Assembly (NCBI GenBank): GCA_947581885.1 | Contig: CANPWF010000131.1 | Coordinates: 1-5,128, forward strand | DNA from: an uncultured Clostridia bacterium | GTDB lineage: Bacteria; Bacillota; Clostridia; Christensenellales; Borkfalkiaceae | Length of the DNA stretch: 5,128 bases | Direction of reading: 5' to 3' | Shown here: in pieces, positions 1 to 4,936 of the stretch | Layout of the letters: each line of letters starts with the position of its first letter | How positions within the stretch are numbered: position 1 is the stretch's first letter | The notes under the pieces: model-generated | The model's input: the letters and a program-made list of their open reading frames with translations, nothing else | Told to the model about the DNA's origin: nothing | Database searches by the model: none | Translations under genes and position numbers: made by a program

Positions 1-19
1 CCCCAAAGGGGGCAGCGAG
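1..19. repeat. Dispersed GC-rich repeat, copy 1 (cut by window edge)
   Basis: The first 19 bases, ccccaaagggggcagcgag, recur exactly at 2497-2515, and a diverged form lies at 2537-2560. The core is a small palindrome (CCCC-AAA-GGGG). The repeat probably extends left beyond the window. It is non-coding and belongs to the short palindromic intergenic repeats scattered through the window. No function can be read from it. Confidence 0.7.
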
Positions 20-74
20 AAAAGAGGCGATGATAAATTTCAAAAGAAAATCCGAAAAATTTCGTGCGCGGGGA

Positions 75-103
75 TTGACATTTGCGCGGCGGGAACGTAT
101 AAT
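75..103 (+). promoter_or_regulatory. Consensus sigma-A promoter of comEC
   Basis: TTGACA at 75-80 and TATAAT at 98-103 are separated by exactly 17 bp, so both hexamers and the spacer match the housekeeping consensus perfectly. An AT-rich stretch upstream (about 30-62) could act as an UP element. Transcription would begin near 109-111, leaving a leader of about 185 nt before the comEC start at 295. No other gene start lies between, so the promoter is assigned to comEC. A perfect promoter in front of a competence gene suggests constitutive transcription unless the leader or a repressor restrains it. Confidence 0.85.
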
Positions 104-190
104 AAAATTTGCTTTCGGCGGGATCCGCTTGAAGGATTTCACCGAAAAAAAATACAACGTAAAAATCGGGCCCTTTGCGCGGAATTTTTG

Positions 191-239
191 ACCCCATATG
201 CGGAAATGATCGAAGTTTTTCCCACCCCATATGCGGAAA
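191..239 (+). repeat. Two 16-bp direct repeats in the comEC leader
   Basis: The 16-mer accccatatgcggaaa occurs at 191-206 and again at 224-239, start to start 33 bp, about three helical turns. Both copies are preceded by a T-run (185-189 and 216-220), so the similarity extends beyond the identical core. The centre CCCCATATGCGG is a near-palindrome with one mismatched pair. The copies lie about 80-130 bases downstream of the predicted transcription start. They could bind a dimeric regulator acting as a roadblock, or be an RNA element, or simply a local duplication. Confidence 0.75.
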
Positions 240-284
240 ATGGAAAAATTCGCGACAAACAAAAGCAGACCCGAAAAACAAGAG

Positions 285-294
285 AGGAGGAACC
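285..294 (+). promoter_or_regulatory. Shine-Dalgarno site fixing the comEC start
   Basis: AGGAGG at 285-290 lies four bases before ATG 295. It decides the start: the frame is open further upstream to a TTG at 175, but the extra 40 residues come from the leader, encode the direct repeat as two similar PICG peptides, and have no ribosome binding site or membrane-protein character. Confidence 0.85.
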
Positions 295-2259
295 ATGCGC
301 GGAACTTTGAAAGATCCCGATCTGCGCCCGCGCATCAACTTCCGTCTCTTTTTCTTTTGTGCCGCGGGCATCGGCTTCGGAGCCTTTCTCTACTCCTCCG
401 TCCGCTTCGGTTGGCTCACGCCGTCCCAATTTCTGCTCCCCTCTTTACTGCTGCTTCTCGCCCTCTTCCCCTTCTCGCGGAAGAGGCTTTTCGCGCTCGC
501 GCTGTGCTTTGTCGTCTTTGCGGGGTTGGGGGTCGGGCTCTTCCATCTCTACACCGAACGCTATCTTTCGGGACCCGCGGAGGGCACCTATTCCGTGGAA
601 GGGACAGTCGTCTCCGTCACCGTGCGCGACGGGTACAGCGATGTCGTTCTCTCCCGTCTGCGGTTCGGCGGCGAACGGACGGCGGGGAAGCTCACCGTCT
701 CCCTCCCTTCGGAAGAAGTCCGCCCCGCAGACAAGCTCTCGCTCTTCGGAAAGGTGCGGCGGAACGGGCTCCCGCCATCGGATACGAATAACTTTGTCGA
801 CAACGTTCGCTTCACAATGAGTACGAACGGTTTTACCAAGGAAGGAACTTCCGCCGATCTTTTCCTCCGCCTGAACGCGGCGATCTACAACGTGTTGCAC
901 GAGGAGATGGAACAGGAACCCGCGGACGTGGGCTACGCGCTCCTCACGGGCAATTCGGCTTCGGTGGACAGCGGCATCCTCTCCGCCGTACGCGCGGGCG
1001 GTATCGCCCATATCTTCGCCGTTTCGGGACTGCATATCGGCATTTTATACGGCGTTTCCCTCCTCATCTTCCGCTTCTGTAAGCGATACGCCTTTCTCCC
1101 CGCGTCCTGCCTTTCCTTCGCCTATTGCGCCGTGTGTGGGTTTACCGTCTCCTCGGTCCGCGCGGCGGTGATGTGCCTCGTGCTCGGGACGACCCGCTTC
1201 TTCGGAAAGAAGTACGACCTTCTGCATTCCCTCTCCTTTGCGGCGGTGTTCGCGCTCGCCGTCAACCCCGCCGATTGGCTCTCCGTCGGGTTCCGCCTGT
1301 CCTTTTCCGCCGTATTGGGGCTCGCCCTCTTTTCGGGAAGTCTCTCCCGCGGACTGATGAAGTGGAAATTTCCCCGTTGGCTCGCGCAGACGATCGCCGC
1401 TTCCCTCTCCGTGCAGATCCTCACCTTCCCCGTTCTCTATGAGACGTTCGGCTTCTACTCGCTGTGGGGGCTCCTTCTCAACCCCATTCTGATCCCCTTC
1501 CTGCCCGTGCTTTTTTTGCCGCTGCTGCTTTGCACGATGCTCTCCGTCATCATTCCGCCTGCCGCGCCCTTCTTCTGTATCTTTCCCGAAGGCATGCTCT
1601 CCCTCTTCTTGCTCCTCCTCTCCGTGTTCGATTTCTCCGCCGTGCTCACGGGGTTCTCGCTCGGAGTCGGCGGAACGGTGCTCTTTACGGGGGCGGTGCT
1701 TCTTTCCGAACGCGTTCGCTTCGGACGGATGACGCGGCTCTTCCTCGCAACGGTGACGGCGGTGTGCTTCGGGATCGTCTTTACTGCGGAGAACTTCGTG
1801 TTCGTCGGGTGCCGCGTCGACGCGTACAGCCGCAAAGGGGGCGACCTGACGCTCCTTCGCACGAGAGACGAGAGCGTGCTCATCATCGACGGGGACATCT
1901 CGATCAACGAGTGCGTTTCCTTTTTGAATAAGACGTACGGCGGCAGGATCGACGGCGTTGTTCTGCTCTCGGAGAAGGGTGTCTCGACGGCGGCGTTCCT
2001 CGGCGCGGATAAAATCTATTATTATAAGGAAGTCGCGAGCGGGTTCCAAAATATCGGGATCGTTGCGGCGGAAAACTTCGAGGTGGGCGGGCTCTCCTTC
2101 CGCTATGAGGACACGGACAAGCTGACCGTTACGGCGGAAGGGAGCGTCGTGGAGATCGACTTCGAGGGGAAAGAAGCCGTCGGCGCGGACCTCTTCATCG
2201 GCACCGACACCACCGCCACCTACTACCTCCGTAACGGCACCATTTTGAGAATAAGGTAG
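295..2259 (+). CDS. comEC: ComEC/Rec2 family DNA-uptake channel, degenerate C-terminal MBL-like domain
   Basis: A 654-residue polytopic membrane protein. ComEC forms the inner-membrane channel that brings single-stranded DNA into the cytoplasm during natural transformation. Residues 17-85 hold hydrophobic segments. Residues about 96-175 form the OB-like N-terminal domain (DUF4131 type). The Competence domain spans about 210-480, with ALLTGN (215-220), HIFAVSGLHIGI (239-250), SSVRAAVM (286-293), NPADW and GFRLSFSAVLG (324-342), and WGLLLNPILIPF (391-402), all family hallmarks. From 503 to the end lies a shortened metallo-beta-lactamase-like region: LLRTRDESVLIIDGD (520-534) matches the strand pattern, but where the family has SHxDxDHxGG this protein reads LLSEKGVSTAAF (557-568), with no metal-binding His. 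The end (TTATYYLRNGTILRIR) resembles the normal family C terminus, so the domain looks eroded rather than cut off. At 654 residues it is shorter than classical ComEC (about 770). It appears monocistronic, without comEA nearby. Family assignment is firm; DNA-uptake activity is inference. Confidence 0.95.
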   Translation: MRGTLKDPDLRPRINFRLFFFCAAGIGFGAFLYSSVRFGWLTPSQFLLPSLLLLLALFPFSRKRLFALALCFVVFAGLGVGLFHLYTERYLSGPAEGTYSVEGTVVSVTVRDGYSDVVLSRLRFGGERTAGKLTVSLPSEEVRPADKLSLFGKVRRNGLPPSDTNNFVDNVRFTMSTNGFTKEGTSADLFLRLNAAIYNVLHEEMEQEPADVGYALLTGNSASVDSGILSAVRAGGIAHIFAVSGLHIGILYGVSLLIFRFCKRYAFLPASCLSFAYCAVCGFTVSSVRAAVMCLVLGTTRFFGKKYDLLHSLSFAAVFALAVNPADWLSVGFRLSFSAVLGLALFSGSLSRGLMKWKFPRWLAQTIAASLSVQILTFPVLYETFGFYSLWGLLLNPILIPFLPVLFLPLLLCTMLSVIIPPAAPFFCIFPEGMLSLFLLLLSVFDFSAVLTGFSLGVGGTVLFTGAVLLSERVRFGRMTRLFLATVTAVCFGIVFTAENFVFVGCRVDAYSRKGGDLTLLRTRDESVLIIDGDISINECVSFLNKTYGGRIDGVVLLSEKGVSTAAFLGADKIYYYKEVASGFQNIGIVAAENFEVGGLSFRYEDTDKLTVTAEGSVVEIDFEGKEAVGADLFIGTDTTATYYLRNGTILRIR

Positions 2260-2279
2260 GAGGACGGCTCCCTTTCTCA

Positions 2280-2301
2280 GCTCCCCCGCTGTGCTGTCAC
2301 G
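2280..2301. repeat. Degenerate copy of the double-hairpin repeat
   Basis: GCTCCCCCGCTG at 2280-2291 followed by GCTGTCACG at 2293-2301 matches the same two blocks of the intact element (2323-2334 and 2340-2348), but four bases are missing between them. The loss removes the right arm of the first hairpin. The two copies sit 43-47 bp apart as a tandem pair, the first decayed. Confidence 0.6.
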
Positions 2302-2305
2302 TGCC

Positions 2306-2330
2306 CTTCCGCCCGTTTCCTGGCTCCCCC
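2306..2330. repeat. 25-bp dispersed repeat, copy upstream of the surface-protein gene
   Basis: Matches 5049-5073 at 24 of 25 bases, the single difference being C2320 against T5063, in the same orientation. It begins cttccgcccgttt and ends ggctccccc, running into the left arm of the hairpin at 2323. With its partner it brackets the second gene. Confidence 0.75.
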
Positions 2331-2374
2331 GCTGGGGGAGCTGTCACGCCGCCCTTGGCGTGACTGAGGGGGTG
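2321..2374. repeat. Double-hairpin palindromic repeat element
   Basis: Two perfect 8-bp stems lie in tandem. GCTCCCCC (2323-2330) pairs with GGGGGAGC (2334-2341) over a 3-nt loop. GTCACGCC (2343-2350) pairs with GGCGTGAC (2357-2364) over a 6-nt loop. The element ends with tgagggggtg. From memory, such paired hairpins (ggctccc...gggagctgtc...gactgagggg) are scattered between genes in gut Clostridia. There is no T-run after either stem, so it is not a standard intrinsic terminator, though it is the nearest strong structure downstream of comEC and could slow transcription or protect the mRNA 3' end. Confidence 0.75.
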
Positions 2375-2441
2375 TCGATAGTACGCAACTGTATAATCGG
2401 TCATGCCTTATTACCTGCCCCCCCCTTTTTTTCGAAGGGGC

Positions 2442-2474
2442 GGGGTAGGAGTGGGGGTTCCTGCTCCTAACCCC
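2442..2474. repeat. Imperfect GC-rich hairpin
   Basis: GGGGTAGGAG (2442-2451) can pair with CTCCTA-A-CCCC (2464-2474), ten base pairs with one bulged A and a 12-nt loop. Just upstream, a run of eight C and seven T (2418-2432) faces AAGGGGCGGGG (2435-2445), so alternative foldings compete. It is part of the repeat patchwork between the genes; no T-run follows. Confidence 0.5.
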
Positions 2475-2496
2475 TTTCGTCCCTGCGGGACACTTC

Positions 2497-2515
2497 CCCC
2501 AAAGGGGGCAGCGAG
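2497..2515. repeat. Dispersed GC-rich repeat, copy 2
   Basis: An exact 19-bp copy of bases 1-19 in the same orientation, preceded by ggacacttc and followed by ggaag. Together the two copies bracket comEC and its promoter. Confidence 0.8.
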
Positions 2516-2536
2516 GGAAGGGCGCGAACGGGTGCA

Positions 2537-2560
2537 TTCCCGAAGGGGACAGCGAGGGGG
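2537..2560. repeat. Diverged third copy of the same repeat
   Basis: The stretch ttcccgaaggggacagcgag (2537-2556), continuing into a G-run, aligns with the 2497-2515 copy with a few substitutions and a small gap, keeping the CCC-loop-GGGG core and the cagcgag tail. It lies 22 bases downstream of copy 2, so the region has a tandem pair. Confidence 0.6.
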
Positions 2561-2617
2561 TCGCGCCCTCTCCTTTTCTTATTTATACGTTTTTATACAT
2601 CTTTTTTCGAGGAATTT

Positions 2618-2639
2618 GCGAATTTTTGCATAAATTCGC
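2618..2639. promoter_or_regulatory. Operator-like perfect inverted repeat next to the -35 box
   Basis: GCGAATTT (2618-2625) and AAATTCGC (2632-2639) form perfect 8-bp arms around the 6-bp spacer ttgcat. The right arm ends one base before the predicted -35 hexamer (2640-2645). This size and symmetry are typical of a binding site for a dimeric helix-turn-helix regulator; the regulator is not encoded in the window and I do not recognise the motif. Position suggests control of the gene at 2749. Confidence 0.55.
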
Positions 2640-2668
2640 TTGACTTTCTTGGAAGAAGGTGGTAGGCT
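2640..2668 (+). promoter_or_regulatory. Probable promoter of the surface-protein gene
   Basis: TTGACT (2640-2645) matches the -35 consensus at five of six positions. With 17 bp spacing the -10 is TAGGCT (2663-2668), which keeps only the conserved T, A and final T. The weak -10 would suit a regulated promoter. A start near 2675 gives a leader of about 74 nt. The -10 assignment is the uncertain part. Confidence 0.5.
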
Positions 2669-2694
2669 GATACTCAAAGAATAAAAAAATTTTT

Positions 2695-2730
2695 TGGGGC
2701 ATGCCCCATCTTGCCGTCTATGACGGCAAG
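2695..2730 (+). promoter_or_regulatory. Two strong palindromes in the 5' leader just before the RBS
   Basis: TGGGGCATGCCCCA (2695-2708) is a perfect 14-bp palindrome. One base later CTTGCCGTC (2710-2718) pairs with GACGGCAAG (2722-2730), a perfect 9-bp stem with loop TAT. A tract of seven A then six T (2683-2695) precedes them. The Shine-Dalgarno site starts four bases after the second stem and stays single-stranded. Likely roles are mRNA 5' stabilisation or a translational control structure. Read on the minus strand, the palindrome followed by an A/T-run could alternatively act as a terminator. Confidence 0.6.
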
Positions 2731-2733
2731 AAA

Positions 2734-2739
2734 AAGGAG
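2734..2739 (+). promoter_or_regulatory. Shine-Dalgarno site deciding the start at 2749
   Basis: AAGGAG lies nine bases before ATG 2749. It excludes the in-frame ATG at 2701, which sits inside the GGGGCATGCCCC palindrome, has no ribosome binding site, and would put 16 polar residues ahead of an otherwise normal signal peptide. Confidence 0.85.
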
Positions 2740-2748
2740 AGCATCATC

Positions 2749-4758
2749 ATGAAAACAAGGCGATTTTTAAGGCCGTTTTCGGCACTCGTTTTCACCCTCG
2801 TGCTCGCATGTTCGGCGTTTGCGTCCGCCGCGTGCGACAACCTTGTCCCCAAAGACACAGACACGGACGCGGACGCGGACACGTTCTATAAAGTGACGCT
2901 CGATTTCGACGCGACGCTCGGAAGCGTTACGGCATCCGCCCCCGCCGATCCCAAGGGCTATGCTCCCGATGAGCAGGTCACCGTCACCTTCGCGCCCAAT
3001 ACGGGTTACGCCGTCTCTTCGGTGAAAGTGAACGACGCGGACGTCACCGTTTCGGGGGACAGCTACTCCTTCGCCGTCAAAGGCGATACGACGGTAAAGG
3101 TCGGGTTCGGTGTCGCCCACTATCAGGTCACCGTCACTTCGCCCGCCGCTGCCGAGGGCACGCTGTCCGTCTCCGCTCCCGCGTCGGAGAGCGGCTATGT
3201 CTTGGGCGAAAAAGTCACCGTGACCGTTGAAGCCAACGCGGGCTATTACGTCACCGCCGTAAAGGTGAACGGCACCGCGATCGAAGCGGTCGAGGGCGAG
3301 TATTCCTTCACCGTTGCGGGCGCGACGACGGTCTCCGCGGAATTCGGAGCGTTTGCGGACGCTTTGAGCGGAAAGACGTACTACTCTTTCGCGGCAGCGT
3401 ACGGCTATACGTTCCAAAGCGGCAAAGCGACCGCGCTTTCTACGGGTGCGGAAGCGATCGATTATGCCTTCACAAGCGACAATACTGCGGTGCTCAAAGC
3501 CGAGGAAGATACCGCGCTCGTCGTGAATGACGACGGCACCCTCTTGGTGGGCGACGATACCTACTTTGTCGTCGGCGAAGAACTCACCGTCTCCGTGAAG
3601 GAAAGCGGCACGGATGTCGATGTCGTGTTCACAATCGAGAAAGTCGACGTTTCGGACGACGGCAGCGGATTGGGCGATTCCTACACGGTCTTTTTCGGCA
3701 GCACCTGCACCTATGGCGCGGAATCCTGCGTCTCTATCGATAACTACGCGGACGAGTTGACGCTCGTCTATGTGAAGGGAACAAGCTCCTACACGGTGAC
3801 GGTCGACCTTACCGATCATACCGCATCGAAGGCCCTCTCGGGCGTCTCCCTCCTCACCGCCGACGGCAACTATCGCCTTGACATCTCGACGAAGGGCGCG
3901 AACCGCTTTGCGGACTTCTTCAAGAAGGACGGCTCCTCTTTCAAGCAGGTCGGTAGCTCCTTGGCAAGAAAGAGCAGAGAGGTTGATGACGGGGAATTTG
4001 AGTACTATTGGGAAGCTAACGAAACGGCAGGTGATGTCACCACGGTGTATACCATTGTCATTACCGGCGCGAAATGGAGAGACCCCGCCGCCCTCGACGA
4101 TTACTCCGACGCGAAGATCACCGTAACGAAGGTCGATTCGGTCAGCAAGACGCTCACCGCAACGGGCACCGACGGTGCGAGCTATGAAGTCACGTTCGCG
4201 GTCGAGGGAGACGATATCACGATCACCGTGATCAAAAAAGACGGCTCCCGTCTGTATGATCCGAAATACTTTGCCCACCAGACCGCCGAGATCCTCGAAC
4301 CGAACGGCGAGAAGAGCTTCAAGTATTCGTACACCAAGACAGTGTACGGGGCGGACGGAAGCAGCAAGGATCACTCCTACGAGCTCACCATTACGCTTAC
4401 GGGCGATTCCTCCGATACGTGGGTCCTTTCCGTTGACGCAAAGGATACAACACCTCAGGACCTCCCCTCGAACCTCAAAACAAAGACAATTTGGCCGCGC
4501 GTCACCGCTCCGAACGGAGACGGGTACGAGGGGATCACCGTCCAATACGACGACAACAACAAAGTTTGGGGCATTACGGGATCGTTTGACTGCTACATTT
4601 CCGGCGGTGGTTATGAATCGGTTACCGTCAAGAGCTCGACCGCTCAAGACCAAGGCAACAGCACCTACCTCGTCACTGCGGAAACAACGAGAGGGCAAAT
4701 CAAACTTCAAATCGTTGTAAGCGGCGGACCCAACTTCACCATTACCGTAGTTGAGTAA
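2749..4758 (+). CDS. Secreted protein or lipoprotein with two divergent InlB B-like repeats
   Basis: A 669-residue exported protein of unknown function. It starts with a signal peptide: MKTRRFLRP, then a hydrophobic stretch to about residue 27. VLAC (18-21) would serve as a lipobox; a type I cut after ASA (25-27) or a weak lipobox at Cys29 are alternatives. Residues 36-45 are a DT/DA spacer. Residues 46-121 and 124-201 are two tandem beta-repeats sharing the pattern Y-x-VT, GY, E-x-VTV, N-x-GY-x-V, VKVN, YSF-V, TTV, F; this resembles the divergent InlB B-repeat family (PF18998 type) of Gram-positive surface proteins. From about 205 to 669 the protein is rich in Asp, Thr, Ser and alternating hydrophobic residues, suggesting more beta-sandwich modules, but I recognise no family. 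Mature cysteines include C320 and C327, a possible disulfide, and C615. There is no LPXTG, C-terminal helix or catalytic motif, so anchoring, if any, is through the N-terminal lipid. An adhesion or cell-surface binding role is plausible, not shown. It appears monocistronic. Confidence 0.92.
   Translation: MKTRRFLRPFSALVFTLVLACSAFASAACDNLVPKDTDTDADADTFYKVTLDFDATLGSVTASAPADPKGYAPDEQVTVTFAPNTGYAVSSVKVNDADVTVSGDSYSFAVKGDTTVKVGFGVAHYQVTVTSPAAAEGTLSVSAPASESGYVLGEKVTVTVEANAGYYVTAVKVNGTAIEAVEGEYSFTVAGATTVSAEFGAFADALSGKTYYSFAAAYGYTFQSGKATALSTGAEAIDYAFTSDNTAVLKAEEDTALVVNDDGTLLVGDDTYFVVGEELTVSVKESGTDVDVVFTIEKVDVSDDGSGLGDSYTVFFGSTCTYGAESCVSIDNYADELTLVYVKGTSSYTVTVDLTDHTASKALSGVSLLTADGNYRLDISTKGANRFADFFKKDGSSFKQVGSSLARKSREVDDGEFEYYWEANETAGDVTTVYTIVITGAKWRDPAALDDYSDAKITVTKVDSVSKTLTATGTDGASYEVTFAVEGDDITITVIKKDGSRLYDPKYFAHQTAEILEPNGEKSFKYSYTKTVYGADGSSKDHSYELTITLTGDSSDTWVLSVDAKDTTPQDLPSNLKTKTIWPRVTAPNGDGYEGITVQYDDNNKVWGITGSFDCYISGGGYESVTVKSSTAQDQGNSTYLVTAETTRGQIKLQIVVSGGPNFTITVVE
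2854..2883 (+). repeat. In-frame hexanucleotide repeat coding a DT/DA spacer
   Basis: Five hexamers in a row (gacaca, gacacg, gacgcg, gacgcg, gacacg) encode Asp-Thr or Asp-Ala pairs at residues 36-45, between the signal peptide and the first beta-repeat. Loss or gain of a unit would change spacer length without breaking the frame. The acidic spacer would hold the folded part away from the membrane. Confidence 0.75.
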
Positions 4759-4838
4759 GAACCCTTTGCGGAAACAACGGGGAAACAAAATTCAAAGTAC
4801 GGTAACGTAACAAAACAAGCCTATCCACACCAAACGCC

Positions 4839-4876
4839 ACAGAAGCCCCGAGGCAATTTGTCTCGGGGACTTCTGT
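4839..4876 (+). terminator. Terminator-like hairpin downstream of the surface-protein gene
   Basis: ACAGAAGCCCCGAG (4839-4852) pairs with CTCGGGG-a-CTTCTGT (4862-4876): fourteen base pairs with one bulged A (4869) and a 9-nt loop. It begins 80 bases after the stop codon at 4756-4758. The tail after the stem (tacaatg) is a poor U-tract, so termination may be inefficient or need a factor. It is the strongest stem in this intergenic region and best explains where this transcript ends. Confidence 0.6.
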
Positions 4877-4936
4877 TACAATGCGCGGAATATTTCGCTT
4901 GCGCCCGTCTCCCGCCCCCTCTCGGCTCCCCGCCCA

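Noticed and set aside
175..294. In-frame extension of comEC to a TTG start at 175
   Set aside because: The added 40 residues derive from the leader direct repeats, are unlike any ComEC N terminus, and lack a ribosome binding site, whereas ATG 295 has AGGAGG just upstream.
1045..2049. A 334-codon open frame on the minus strand inside comEC
   Set aside because: Its product is a low-complexity mix of Glu, Arg, Gly and His, as expected from the complement of Leu/Phe/Ser-rich membrane codons. No start signals; comEC on the + strand is certain.
2392..2397. TATAAT in the intergenic region as a second promoter
   Set aside because: The hexamer is perfect but there is no -35-like sequence at 16-18 bp (the positions read G-rich), and no gene starts within 300 bp downstream.
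2277..2633. Small open frames on both strands in the intergenic repeat region
   Set aside because: They are composed of palindromic repeat sequence, have no ribosome binding sites, and encode low-complexity peptides.
2260..2640. A structured regulatory RNA, riboswitch or CRISPR array between the genes
   Set aside because: The repeats belong to several unrelated short families with irregular spacing, and I recognise no riboswitch core or regular repeat-spacer pattern.
2767..4788. A 673-codon open frame on the minus strand covering nearly the whole surface-protein gene
   Set aside because: It is a shadow of GC-rich codon use: its product is very rich in Arg, Gly and Val with no domain, no signal and no promoter or ribosome binding site. 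The + strand gene has a signal peptide, tandem repeats and an RBS.
4858..4882. TTGTCT ... TACAAT as a promoter reading rightwards
   Set aside because: The spacer is 13 bp, too short, and the -35 part lies in the loop of the terminator-like hairpin; only a weak extended -10 remains.
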